The notes under the pieces are model-generated. The model was not told where the DNA came from. It saw nothing but the letters and a program-made list of their open reading frames with translations, and searched no databases. The translations under genes were made by a program, and so were the position numbers. From Pyrocephalus nanus (lineage: Eukaryota > Chordata > Aves > Passeriformes > Tyrannidae): 64,000 bases of DNA. The stretch's first letter is position 1; every line of letters starts with the position of its first letter. The stretch covers positions 10,973,001-11,037,000 of the forward strand of contig CM076270.1 in NCBI GenBank assembly GCA_038380795.1. The letters are read 5' to 3'. Positions 24,167 to 37,580 of the stretch are shown piece by piece.

Positions 24167-27100
24167 AAATGAGAAAACAGGGTAGCAAGGAAAATGAAAT
24201 CACAGCTTTCATTGTGATGAGTGAGCTGTCTTGGCTTCAGCCCTGATCTTAGCTAAGGGCCATGGGTGGAGCCCTTTATTTCTTGGCACTGCTCTATAGT
24301 GTCACAAGCAGAGTACCTACATCTGGTATTGGATCAGCTGCCTTCTGAGCAACTGACAGCAATACCTTGGTTAATACTTGTGATAGAAGCACTTCTGTTT
24401 AGCTTGAGTGACTTACTTCCACTTACTAAAATCCTTTGCTAGGAAGGTTTGAAAACCTAGGTGGATTTATGTCTCTGGATATATTTGAGGTATGTGTCAT
24501 CTCATTTGGATAGGCATCAAGCACTCTGGAAAACATTTATCCTCCTGCTTTTAAGATGACTGTTCTCCAGCAGGATTCTGAATATTTCCCTGGTCTAGCA
24601 CTGAAATGTTGCTGTTAAGTTGCTTCCTACTAGTCCTGTAATTATTAGCCCAAGTGTGTCACTGTTGTGCAGTTAAGGACAAAGCACCAGATTTGCAAAG
24701 TGCTGTGCAAATCTTTTTGTTGCTAATAACCATGGCAGTTTATTAGTTTCATCATCTCATATCTGTGGAGAATAAGCACCAGGTGTTTTGCAAGGCTTTT
24801 TGAGTAGCTGGGCAGTGTTCTTTAGCTGCACAAATCCAGCGGAGAACATTAAAATGCAGTCAGTGGGTGTGCATGATATAGATGCTTGTTCTTTTGGCGT
24901 TAGGGAGAAGCGTTTTGATAGGGGTGGAGGCATCTAGGTGTTCTACACCTGAAGATGAAAACTTTTCCTTCAATTTCTCAAGTGGAGAAACTTTCGGAAC
25001 TCTCTCTGAAATGTTAGTAACAGGATAGTTAATAGCTGTAGCTGTGTATTTTAGGGGATTTTTGCTGTGGAAGTCCCCTTGAGAACTTTTTTTGACTTGC
25101 ATTAGTTGCTTCCCTCATGCCTTCATACGGAAGTCTCTTTGCACATCTATCTCATAACCTTATTAATTAACACAATGAGCTTAAAGCAGGATGTGGCCAG
25201 AGAAGCGGGGGTGGGTTCTTTGCTGCAAGGCAGTATGAGAAGGGCCCCAGTTTGGGTGGGTTGGGGCATCTTCCCTTGCACACACCAGCTCTGCCGTGTG
25301 ATGGAGCATTCGCATTGCCCTCTGGTGGCAAGTGCCCCGGAGCTGCTGGGGTCAGAGGAAGGGCTGTGCTTTACCTTGACCACCGTGTTCCCTGGGGAGA
25401 CCCAGCCTCCCAGCAGCAGAACCGAGCTTATGGCTCTGCAGTTTTTAGTCTGGGTTTTCATTCAGCAGCCTCTCCAGTGAAACCGCATTTCTCCTCATCA
25501 AGAAGCATGAGTTAGCTCAAAAACCTGAAAGTGAAGCTGATGGAATATAGGAAGTGAAACTGATAGCTCAAGATACATTATTGAAATGATATTCAGAAAT
25601 ACAGAGTCTAAGATCTAATTGTAGCTGTCTAATTATTTGCAGTTAAACTTGCCTGAAGGTTTTTGTAATGCTTCAGTGATATTAATAGTTTCAGAAACTT
25701 GAATAGAGGGAACAAAATAGTAAAAAAAGCACTGAAAATTAGATAATCTTTTCTTTTAGCTTTGCATACAATTCTCTTCTTTCCGCTGAATAACTTTCTC
25801 TTTATATCAGGATTTGGTGGTGGGGCTACTTTCTGTAGTAATTTAAAACAACCCCACAGCAAAACATGAGCTTGTATTAAATTGTGGGCTACAAACTTGC
25901 CACGATTTAATTTCTGGATTAAATGTTGTCATGTTTCTGTCTGTAAATGGTGAAAGGCAGCTATGTGTGTGCAAACACACGCCCTGCAGACCCCTCTTGG
26001 GGGGGGCAATACCTTTCAGACTGAGTCTGCAGCCTCTTTTTGTTCTCGCCATACCCAGCATTGCTGGGGCCAAGGGGCCTCGTTGAGGTGGTGAGTGAAT
26101 TCCTGCGTGTGCCTTTCCCGGGCCTTTTGCCCCTCTAATTGTCCTGTTGTCAGAAGGCGTGTGCCTCCCAAAGTCTTATCTGATTCCTCCAAAACCTTGC
26201 AAGCGGTTCAGATGTTGACCCCTTGAGCACAAACAACTCTCCCACCTGCCTTGGGGCATAGCTGCGAGATGGGGTTTAGTGCTGTGTGTGTGCAAACCAG
26301 TGGCTGGCTTTGTCACCGGGATGGAGCACCTGCCTGGGGAGGGGAACAAGGGGCCAGAGAAGGTGAAAGGCTGGTAGGACTCGAAGCAGGAAAAGAAGAA
26401 GGGGAGTCCAACAGCTGCTTGTGTCAGCGTGAGGATAAGTGCAAAGAGATTAATAGTTATTTAAAGAGCAAATGGGGACACGGCATTCGACTGTGGCATG
26501 TCAGTGTATAAATGCAGTGGAATGGCTGCTCTGCTGATAACATTTAGACAGATGGTCTCTGGACTGAAAGGAATGAAAAGGATCTTTGATTCTCATAAGG
26601 ATATCTTACATTTTAATGGAGCACTTATTTTATTATTTTTGTTTAAATTATGTCCAGGCAGCACCTTCAGTATTTCCAGACTGTGCTGAGTTAATCTTGT
26701 TAATGCTGAGTGCCTGTTTGGCCATCTTTCTCCATCAACTTAAGTTGCCTGGATTAGAGGGAATAGTTTTAAAGAGAAAGCTGAAACACTATTGTTTTGC
26801 TGTCTGTATGTCTGAGCTGGTTTAGGAGACTGTTTTCATCACAGCTGTCTTTTCATCATTTGCTGGTTAGGGAGTGTGTCTGATGGCAATCTCCATGAGA
26901 AATGAAACAACTGAGTGATACTTCTACATTTTTGGGAAGTCTTCAGGTCTTCCTAAGGTATTCTGGGGCAGGAGGGCAGAGAGGGTTGTTTTTTGATTAA
27001 ATAGAAAATTATTGAGCGGGTAAAAGAATGTTCCTGGTACAGTACATCATCATTTTGGCTCTTTCTGTACAGAACCAGCCTCAAGGGAAAACATGTACCA

Positions 27101-27310
27101 AAAGTCCGTTAAATAGGTCTTGGTTGACTGAATAGCCTGCAGGAGATGAGACATAACTGTCATCTGCGTTGCCAAAGCTGCAATCTCCTTTTGGAGGAGA
27201 ACAAGTCTGGATCACTCATTCCCTTGTCAACTCTTAGCATGCCATGAGTCCAATCGCAGATATTAACTTTCCTATCTAACAGAGGTGCTGTGCATCTATA
27301 CCATCCACAC

Positions 27311-27405
27311 TGCGACAGAGGGAGAAACTGAGGCAGGGAGGGCAAATGACTAACCTGAGGCAACATGGAGAGTCACTGGTTCACCCAGGATTAGGACTCA
27401 ATATG
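27311..27405 (-). repeat. MIR-like (CORE-SINE) fossil
   Basis: The + strand reads GAGAAACTGAGGCA, then a stretch corresponding to the conserved MIR segment for taking up protection near AACTTGCCCAAGG, and on to an ACCCAGGATT-like end. This is the order expected for the reverse complement of MIR. Divergence is high, as expected for an element that predates the amniote split. Identification is from memory of the consensus. Confidence 0.5.
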
Positions 27406-27459
27406 TAATTGCTTTTATTACTCTGCTGCCTGCAGGCCTCAGACAAAGCAGAGGCCCAT

Positions 27460-27612
27460 TAAGTGCAGTGCTTTTTACATGGTGAGGAGCAATCCCTGCC
27501 CTGCAGACCTTGCTGTCTGCAGGAGGCTGAGGGTGGAGGGGGAGGTGAGGTGCCTTGCCCAAGGACACAGCAAGTTGCTGACAGAGCAAGGGAGGGAGCC
27601 AGGCCTCCCTTC
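27460..27612 (-). repeat. Second MIR-like fossil next to the first
   Basis: The clearest part is 27,545-27,612, which contains GGTGCCTTGCCCAAGGACA followed by CAGCAAGTTGCTGACAGAGC. This matches the reverse complement of the MIR segment that reads TTGCCCAAGGTCACACAGC. The upstream portion (about 27,465-27,530) is less certain. It lies about 55 bp from another MIR-like fragment in the same orientation. Confidence 0.5.
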
Positions 27613-29677
27613 CCTCTGCAGCCCATCCCAGCTTCCAAAATGAAGTCCCCTGTGTTGTTCCCCACCAGCCCTTCCCCTTCACAGCACAGCTCTTAGTCAC
27701 AAGCTGATCCGTCTCTGGAAGGTCCCAAGTGCCTCACTGAAGATCCCAGACCATCAGCCTCACCTTCAGTGTTTCCTGAAAAGCCTGGAAAATACTAGCC
27801 TCTTGCAGTGAAACAGAAACCTAAGGAGGAGCTGCAATGGGAGGTTTAAATTTCTGTAATTCCTCCCCTTCTGGAAGAACAGCTGAGAGTGAAGAATCTT
27901 TGGGCATAGGGAGGATGCTTCATCCCTGCAAAGGGACCGTCCTGTTTTCTTCTGTGCTGAAAAGACTGGTAAAGTTGGATGTTAAATGGCTTGTCTAAAG
28001 TCCTAGGAGAGCTCAGCATATAGCTTGTGCCATTCCCCTTCGGGTCCTTAGAGGAGTGGTGCGGTGCTCAAAGCTTCAGTAGGGCTGCTGAGATTCCTAG
28101 TATTGGGAAAGCTTTTTGTTACAGGCCTTGTCATTGGTGCTGATTTGGTGAACCTTTGATTTTTGGCTGATGAGAAGTTGTCTGGAAAAGGAGCAACTGT
28201 TAGAAAGATGAAGAAAGTTACGAGCAGACTGGCTGAAATACTCAAAGATAGGTGAGCTTGATGGTTCTGGGTGGAATTGAAGCTATAGGATCTTGAGGGA
28301 CGTGAGCTGCTTGGACCCTTGGACAAGAGGAAGAGCCTGAGTCCTTTCTCCTGTGTCAGCAGCTAACAGAACCAGGTGCCTTTATTGCTGTGTGTTCCTG
28401 GTTGAGCCCAGAGCTGTTGGGAATGGGTACCACAAACCTTTTGGATGCTGCTTGCCCTAAGCTGGTTGCAGTTAGTACCCTTTGGACACACAAAAGGATG
28501 AGACTGTGTAGCTGATGGAACCCCATATACCACTTGCCTGCTGCCCTGTCACTGTGGCCAATGCCATGTCCTTTGGAGGATCAAAAATGCGTGGTAATTG
28601 TGTAACTTTCTCCATGATATTTTCCCAGCTTCCAACTTGTTGTAGTTCAGAATTTTAAAATCAGGTATACTTGTCTTGATGGATTTTTCTCCAGCAGAAC
28701 TTGTCTCCTGCTTTTTTGAATGTATGTAGGCTTTTAGTATTGTGACATTTTCTGCCAAAAAAATCCATGTTTATTTGTGGTCTTTGTGAAGAATCACTAT
28801 ATGTTTAAACCAAAGTTTTGCTCAAGATGTTTGCGTGTTTCCCAACTCTTCTACTAAGAGAACATGAAAATTAATTTTGTATTTGCTTTTTTCCACATCA
28901 TCTTGGAATTTATCCCTTTCTGTCATATTGAATTCCAGCTTTCTCCCCATTGTATTTTTTCCAGGCTTAAAAGTTGTCATCTACTGTATTACAGGAAGGC
29001 ATTAAAAGGATTTGCTTATTCTTGTCACCTCCCTCTGAACTGTGTTCCCCTCTAGTCTCTTTGGGGCAGAGGACCACAGCTACATATTGAATTTTAGGGC
29101 ACTAGGCATGTGTTTGTCTGTTAAACTCTTAATCTAACCTTTGCTTTTTCTGTACTTCATTCTCCGAGGTTTTTTGTTTTGATGTCTGCAGTTGTTTCAC
29201 ATGTTGTTTCTACTTAAGTCTACTTCAGTGCTACACACTGTACGACCAATCTTCTCAGTTATGAGGGGAAGCCTTCCATGCTGTTGGTTTCCATTCTGCT
29301 TGATGAGAACTTGAATTCTCCACCACTGTCTGTGACCGTCACTGGTAATTGAGTGCATGGTGCAAAGTTCAGTGCCACAGAACTTTTTTTCCAGTGAGTC
29401 ACACTTCAGCACAGTTACTACCTGAGTTAAAGGCCATGTCATGGTGTGTAGCAGAATCAGATCCACAAGAAGAGGAGCAGTCTTTGTGTAGAGCACAAGA
29501 CTGTTGGAGACAATTAGAGTCAGTTGCACTGTAATGAAGCTGCTGATTTTTATCAGATTATAGCAGTACCTCCAAAAGGTCTGTCTGGGTGTTGCTAGAC
29601 ATAGCAAACCTGTCTCCTTGTGATGGCTTGCTGCCATGCGAATCGCCTCCTGGTTGTGTACAGGCTCTTTTCCCATC

Positions 29678-29765
29678 TCTGCTGTTGATCCACTGTGTGA
29701 CTGTGAGCAGCTTTACTTCTTTCTGTTTCAGTCACCGATGTAAAGAGGGGGGATATCCCTTGCAA
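29678..29765 (+). repeat. MIR-like fossil just upstream of exon 4
   Basis: GTGTGACTGTGAGCAG, TCTGTTTCAGTCACC and GATGTAAAGAGGGGG follow the + strand MIR order (GTGTGACCTTGGGCAAG, CTGTGCCTCAGTTTCC, CTGTAAAATGGGG). The fragment ends about 130 bp before the exon-4 acceptor. It is ancient and degraded. Confidence 0.45.
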
Positions 29766-29853
29766 AGCTTTGTCCACATGTACAGTGGTGCTGAGATTAT
29801 GCTGTGTACCCTGTGTTGTGAAGGCAATGCCATGTCTAGCCAGCCTGCCCTAA

Positions 29854-30216
<363 letters not shown>

Positions 30217-32614
30217 TGATACATATCAAGGCTTATGCAAGGACAAAGTGATCTGAGTACTCTTCAGAGTATGATGTGTCACACAGACGGGAAAGATGTA
30301 TCTTGGTTGCTCTGGGAGGGTGTGGTAGGAATTTAACCATCAATAATATCACTAGACCCCAGGTGAATAAAGTGCCTTGCAAAAAACCTGGTTACTTAAA
30401 GACCTTTTGGTTCAAGCAGGTATGCTGAAATAAAACCTCGGGTGGGCATTAGCATTGTTTCAGTACTTCCCTTGGCTTTCTTCAGCATCCATGGGTTTGT
30501 GTGAGGTTTAGCATATGGGGCCACGCCAGCAGGATGGAGGTGGTGCTCCTTGTTCAGACCCATGCAGTGTGAGGCTTTCTCTATTTCCGTGTCCTTCTCC
30601 TCTTGCAGCTGGTGTGGGAGCCTCACTGTCACCAGCTTGGATCTGCCCTGTGTTGGGTTTCTTTTAAGATGGAGGGGTTGTTTTATTGTGGGATTTTGTT
30701 GTTGGTTTGTTGTTTTGGTATATTTTATTTAACACTTTGCTCTTGCTGTCAGAATACTGCCTTTCTTATTAAAAAAATATGGAAGCTTGAAACCTGAAGC
30801 CCAGTTCTTGATTTTTGGTGGTGATGGCTTGATTGTTCAATCTCTGGAGACTTCATAGTCCAGGACACAGCACTGCAGGAGCTGTAAGTCCAGTTGTTGT
30901 GGTTTAGGGCTCTAAGAGCAGACCTTGTTATAGTGGATAGTATTGCTGTCTTAAAGGTGTTCAGTATTTGCCTTTGTCTCCTGCAGGCACTTGGAGTAGG
31001 TGCATCAAATAATGTCCTACCCCGTGCTACCCAAATAAAAGCAAGGACTTGATTTTTTTTAATTTTTTTTTAAAGAAAATCAACTCTTTACCAAAGGCTA
31101 AGAGCATTAAAATAGTGTGTGTTTTTTTATTATTATTATTTTCCTTTTTAATTGGATGAACTATTTTTATCTCAGATTTAAATACAAACTAGTTGCAAAT
31201 GCAACTAAAAAAGTAACTCCTAGCCACTGCTGCCAGTAAAGAAGCAGAACTCTTGTGCTCCACTCTGGAAAAAGATGCCATATAACAATAGATACTGTAA
31301 ACTTGCATCCTATATGTTTTAAAAGCCTTTTCTGGTAAAATTTGTGTAGAACTGATATTAAGAACTTACTTCAGAAAATTGTGTCAAATGAGGTTAAAAT
31401 GTGATAGGTCTAGTCACAACCAAACTTTTCATTTGTTTATGCATAAAAGGGTAAGATATTTTAAGGTTGAGGTTGAATTGCATTTTTTACTCATCTGCAT
31501 GAGGAGTATGCTCTTCTGTACTTCACACTCGTTTTCGTGTCCATGTTTCTCCTATGGCACTATACACAATATTTATTTTCACTTCCTTTTAGGTGAGGAA
31601 ACTGTGGGTCAGTTCTACTTTGCATTTCTCAGGGCAAAAAAGTGCTGGCTTGGATTTTTGCAAGCTGCTCTGGAGAGGGTCCTTTGAAGGAGATATGAAA
31701 AGACATTCTCTTTTGATACATATGGTACAAAGAATTATCTAATGCAGCTGCAAGGAACCAGAGTGTTTGATGCTGTTCTTTCAACTACGAAAAGCAGTCT
31801 TTTGAAATGAGGCTTGAACGTATGGAATAGGCTGTTCCAGCAGAGATGAAGGTGAGAGAGCTTAAAGCAAGCTTAAAGTTAAGCAAGCACTTGAGATATT
31901 TCACCTTAGTGGTAGTGGATTTCTGGGATAGAAGTGAAGGCTGAGTTTTAGTGTGGATATGAGTAGTGGTCAAAGATCAGATTACATGCTCACTTTAAAA
32001 ATAAATAAAATCAGTATTTGGTGACTACAGTCCTCCAATGTGTGCAGCCTAAGGGAAGGCACATTTAGCCTCCCCCTCCTTGACCTTTGCCCTGATGTGG
32101 ACCACTCTACCAGCAGATGAAGGTGTGTTTCCTATACATGTTGCAGTCTGTCTAGGTATAAGTCTATGTATTTTACTAAAGGAATGGACTCCTGAACAGC
32201 TCTCTGATCAGGAAGTAGTGAGTGTGGTCCAGATGTCCCTGTACTGAGTCAAGTGGCCCAGATTTAGGTGCTTGTGCAGGAGCTGGCAGTGTGCTGTATG
32301 TTGGCAGTGGATTATGACAGTCCTGTGGTGGTGGCTGGGGACCTTCAATCAATACGCCTTTCACAGCAGAGCATCTTTCCATCTTCAGAGCTCTGCCCTT
32401 CTGCTAATTAATCCACCAACTCATTTCACATGAGCTCTTGAGCAGTTGGTAATATGTGTTCGACAGCTTTATCAGTGGGGTGGGTGGGGAAGGACGTGAA
32501 GGCTCTCCTTCCCACTGTCGTCCTGAGAAGTGTGGAAACACGCTTGAAACGTTGATGAAAGGAGGAGTGATTGCCCCATCCTCTCAGCAAGAGCAAGTTC
32601 TTGGAGTTGCTCAT

Positions 32615-32631
32615 CCCCCCCCCCCCCCCCC
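32615..32631. repeat. C homopolymer (C17)
   Basis: An uninterrupted run of 17 C on the + strand within intron 4. It is simple sequence and a probable sequencing or assembly weak point. Confidence 0.9.
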
Positions 32632-35600
32632 ATGTGACTTCATACACTTTGATTAATGCCTGTCATCTTTTTTTTAATGATGGATTAGGAACTTACCCAA
32701 CTGGAAGAGTTTCTTCCACTGCAGTGACCTATTAAAAGTTTAATTACTTGATGGCCCCACCCTTATTAAGAGTCCAAAACTTGAAAGCCTTGTTTCTGAG
32801 TTGTTGGGGTTTTTTTTTTTTCCCTCCCCTCTTGCAGTTCCCCAGGGTAACAATATTGTAAGGAAAGCCATTGTATTGCCCTTTCCCCTGTGGGAGTGGA
32901 TGAGCCAGACTGACCCACGTTGCCCTGCTGGGAAGGCTCAGTGGTGACTGGCAGGGGATCTGCTGTACTGGGTAATAGCTCACTTCACCTCACCAGAGCT
33001 CCTCCGAGCTTTTGGGCTGAGTCATGTCAGATCAGGTCATGGGAACGAAGGTTGTGGGCTTGGTAAGAGGAATGGGTTAGTTCTCCAAAAAGCAAGAGCT
33101 GTTTTCATGAAATGATTAGAGACCTGTGAAGATGCTTCAGATTTCTAAGCCACTTGGTGCATTTAGATCTCAATCTGTGTGCTTTGGAGGCAATAATCTG
33201 GAATCACATGTAGATCCCAAGGTTACTTTTGTTGGAGGTAGAGGGAAGAAGAGTGGGTACTTGCTGACTACCTAAATACCATGTGTCTGAAAATATTCCT
33301 GGCCTGGAAAAATTTTTCTCCTAAAACTTTTTTGTTTTTTCCCCTCCAAATTCTGGAAACTCTTTCTGTGGGGGAGGTTTATTGTCCCCAGACAGTGGAC
33401 ACCCTTTGCAAAATCAGCAGTATTTGTACAGTGTAGGCTGGAAGGGAGATGAGTGTAACAGCTTCTCTGCTCAGGTTTGTGATGGGTTCCTAATTAAAGG
33501 GGCCAAAAAAAAAAAAAAGACCACAATTACAAAGTGAAGCACGAGCTGATGGTAGGTGAGAAGGTGATTCCATATTTATAAGCAGTTCACTTTGAAAATA
33601 TTACAAGCCCTTCATGACCTTAAGTAGGAATTCCAGTAAAACATGCTGTCTAATCACGTTAGGTCTTCATTTGTATGCAATGTTGATCTAATTAATGATG
33701 ACAAATTGAGATTGGATTGCAGAGGACTTTATATGCATCCTTGATTACTTTTTAAAATAAATTTTTAATTAATGACCTCAGAATGCAAGTAAGAATATAA
33801 GCAAGTTAATCAGTCTTTTCATAAGGAAAATCTTCAAAAGTTTGCCACCGCAGATTTTTTTCTTTGTGGAAGTTGTGTGCAGACCTTCCCCACCTGCTCT
33901 GAGCACAAATAAATAAATAAACAACTGCACTCCCTTTTCCCTCTAAAAAAATATTTGGCAATCACCTGTCACTAGCAGAACCTGCTACATGGAGAAAAAC
34001 AGGATTGCAGTAAGAAAGTAAAAATTAAAATTGTATGTCAAGGTAAGTAAAAGTTAACATTACTGCCAAATGCAAGCTATCAAAAAATGAATCTGATCCG
34101 CCCATCCCCAAAAGCAAGATACCACCTTATAAGTCATGAGACTCTTTCAAAGACAAACAGGTTCTTCTTACTCTTCCCCAAGTTTCTGAGCCTTTAGGGC
34201 GCATCTACTAAATATTTTAAAACTTTTCATGGTAGTCATGAGAAGGCAGAAATTGCTTTAAGTTTTTAAATGAAAATTGAAATTTATTTGCAAATTTTGG
34301 ATTCAGCTGAAGAAAGATACCCAGCCCTGCAAGACTTGCATAATTCAGGTGTTGGCAAACCTGAGTTTAGCAGTTTTTATTCTCATGGCTTGCAGTAGGT
34401 TGGAGCTGAGCTGGGTTGGTTCTTGCAGGGTTTGTTATGAAACACAGAGCTCTCCAAAGGTGCAATCCATGTTCCAGGCAGGCTTGCTGGTTTTCCTGTT
34501 CTCTGTAAACTCAGCTGTACCTACAACCATCAGAAAATGCTCAAACTCTCTTTGCTAGCAAAGCTGGATAATAATCTCTGCAGCGTGCACGAAAGCAAGT
34601 AAATGGATTGTGCCAGTTGAGCTTGGTGGATTTGGAAAAGCTGCGTTTTAAGGAAGCTGAAAGGAATGCACTTAAATTAGTCCACACGAGCAATAACAGG
34701 TTTCTGTGGTTGAGAGAACAGATTCCTTGGCTGGGCTATCTCAGTATTTTTATTTCAGGTTGGTTCATTCCATTTTTATTTTAAATAAATTCTGTGTCCT
34801 GATCCACCTAGTAAAATTGGGAAATTTTTTGCCAGTCTCTATAAAATGAATTAAAGGACTGTGCACAAGCACAGCGAAGCGGTGAGGGGGCAATTAGATG
34901 TGTACATTGCCTTGACTCAGCAGTTCCTAATTATGTGTTGTGTTCTCTTAGATAATCTGTTCAAAAGTGCATCATTTCAGTAACACTGGCAATGTCCAAT
35001 ATGTCCTGACTGCTGGTAATCTCTGTCTCACATGAAGACTTTTTCTAAAGGCTGGTGACTCTCCCAGTGAACACACAGGTGGGGCTGTGCCAAGTGTTCC
35101 TGTAATATCTTAGCTTTGTGATTCCTTGCTAGTGTGTTGGTCAGTGCAGTTTGAGCTTTCCAGTTTCACCCTTTAACATTGCATTTAAACCTAGCTGTCA
35201 GGAGAAAGGGACTGGAAGTGGCCTTGTTACAGGATTTTGGATTTTCTTGTCCTCAGAGGCTCTTAGTCAGCAAAAATATAGGATTTGGCTGTTTGTACAG
35301 GGCAGGTGAGAAGGGTCTTTGTAAGGAACTCATTTGTGCAGAGGGTTTACAGACCTCCATGAGCACTCAAAGTGGTCACCTGCTGGCCACTCTGATAAGA
35401 AATGTAGGCTTTCTCTTCAGCCCAGCTGGTTGTCCAGCATAATTTTGCTGGTGATAAACCCCCACTTGTTACAGCAGGAGTGAGGAAGGGAAAAGATGCT
35501 GTAATCCAAAGGGAGAGAAGCAATCTTTAAGGAGGAGGCAGCAGAGGAGGAGATGGGGTTGCAGCCTTTGGATGCAGACACTGCAGGCTGTGAGAGCTGA

Positions 35601-35884
35601 TGCAATGGTGTGAGCTGAGGGCTTTACTCCTCACCCAGCCCGGCGAATCAGGAGTGCTGCTATATTTGGCCATTTGTCTCAGGTGAGAAGTGGTTCAGAT
35701 TCGGCTTCCTTAAGCTCTCAGCAGCTGTGCCTGTCTGAAGAGGCTGTTTCCAGCATGTGTGGGCCCTTGGCACAGGGCAGATCTCAGTTGCCACCATCGC
35801 TCTTGTGCAGGGAAGAGGTGGTGATCCTGTTTTCCTGCTTGAAGAGCTTCTGAGGTGTTTCCCTCAGTGTGACATTACAGGACC

Positions 35885-35957
35885 TAACAGCAAGGCTGTT
35901 GAGGCATATGTAACTTGTCCTAGGTCATCTACCTGGAAAGAGAAGAGCTGGGCTTGT
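35885..35957 (-). repeat. MIR-like fossil
   Basis: GTTGAGGCATATGTAACTTG followed by TCCTAGGTCAT and AGAGAAGAGCTGGG follows the reverse complement of MIR (GTAACTTGCCCAAGGTCACAC, then GAGCTGGGATT). It is short and degraded. Confidence 0.45.
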
Positions 35958-37449
35958 TGTCTTTGAAGGAGGTGCCTTTCTCACGGCAGGGAGGTGTTTT
36001 CAAGCTCACAAAGCTGAGAAGAACCAGTTCAGCTGTGAGAACCAGCCAGGAGGGGCCTGCTGGCTTCTGTTTGGGTTTTTATGCTTGAGTGAAATGAGAT
36101 CTGAGTGCATTAGGTTCCCTTTAGAATGTAATTGTGCTTTTTCCCCATAATATCTTTGTCATGTATATTGTGGTTTTATTACTAGTTACCTTCTTCTGTT
36201 ACTCCTTACAAGCAGCTGTACAGATCTGCATGGAAGTTTCTAGAAAATGTCTTGTGATGTGACCTGTCTTGCTTTTCTTCTCTCTCCTTTTTGTGTCCCT
36301 GATTGTTTTGTAAGTCCTACCGAGGCAGTATTGCCTGCCTATATGAACTGGGGTTTTGTTGTATGCTCTCTAATAGACCAGTGATGACAGAGCTGCACTG
36401 CGGTGTAGGACCGCTCTGTATGGGACAGTCTGTATCCCACACATCTGGCGATGCCCAGGAAGGATGAGAAAGGGAGCTATTTACTTTATGAATTGGTATC
36501 TAGTACTGAAAATTTGGGTCTCCTGCTTTGAGTTTGTTCTCTCAAACAGCACAGTTGGTGTGGGGCACCCAGCATGCCTGACCTGCTGAGAGAAAGCAGG
36601 CATCAGATATCACGAGTGTCCTTCTCTCTCAGCTAGAATTTAGTCTCTTAGTTGCAATGTTTGTGGCTGATTCTCTCCCACTGTAACAAGAGATGAGTTA
36701 GAGCTCACTACAAGTCCCCCTGGATCTGAAAGTGAAAAATTATGAGACATTAGAACAAAGGAGGATAGAGAAACAATGGGGAGGGGTTATGTCCCCCACA
36801 GGGCCAGAAAATCCCCCTGCTGGTTTGTACCAGCAGTTTCTAGTTGTATTGGCATCACTATTTCTTTTTTCCAGAAAATTTGTTATAAGGTTTTAGCTAT
36901 TTTTGAAGGAAAATTCAGAGGAAAAAAAGTAAGTGCAAGAAACTTTTTTTGGTTCTTGAAGAGATTTTTTTTTTTTGCCCATGTAGAGAGGAAAAAGTGT
37001 TAATTAAACATAATTTTCATCAATGCAACTTGCACAAAAAAAGCCCCACCTACTTTCATGAGAAAGGAATAAAGAGAATCATAATCCTGGATTAGGTATC
37101 TTTCACTACACATATATAAAAACAACACCGTGTGAAAAGGGGGAAAATATATATGTGTACATACACACACCAAACATACCAGTGTGCCTCCAGCAGTATT
37201 ACCAAAGGAATTAACTTTACAAGAAACAGCCACAGCCTGGAAAGAAGCCATTTTTCAAATAAAAGCTGAATGAGACTTGTGGTTTCTGAGAACTATGAGC
37301 AGGAAGGGTTAAAAAAACATTTACAGATAAGAATAGCTGATGTTGGGAGATGAGTGAACATCTTTAAGTAAGGGAGGGTCACTATTTAAATCAGCTTTTT
37401 TTTTTTTCTTCCTCTTAGCTGAAAATTGGCTTCTAGTAAGAGCAACATG

Positions 37450-37580
37450 TAGGATTAATGTAGTACTTTAAGTCTTCAAAGTGCTGCACAAACATTACTT
37501 CCCTAATCAGCAAACACCTTTGCTTGGTAGGCAAATCAGGAGTGGAGTCGCCATTTTAGAGAATGGGAACCAAGGTGCCA
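37450..37580 (-). repeat. MIR-like fossil
   Basis: AAGTGCTGCACAAACATTA, then a GGTAGGCAAAT stretch, then CCATTTTAGAGAATGGGAAC match in order the reverse-complement MIR blocks for the AGTGCTTTACA, GAGGTAGG and CCCATTTTACAGATGAGGAAAC segments. This is the most complete of the MIR-like fragments in the window. Confidence 0.55.

Noticed and set aside
29197..29676. Minus-strand ORF of 159 codons in the deltaN intron
   Set aside because: No recognisable domain or composition bias, no splice or promoter context. ORFs of this size occur by chance in 64 kb on six frames.
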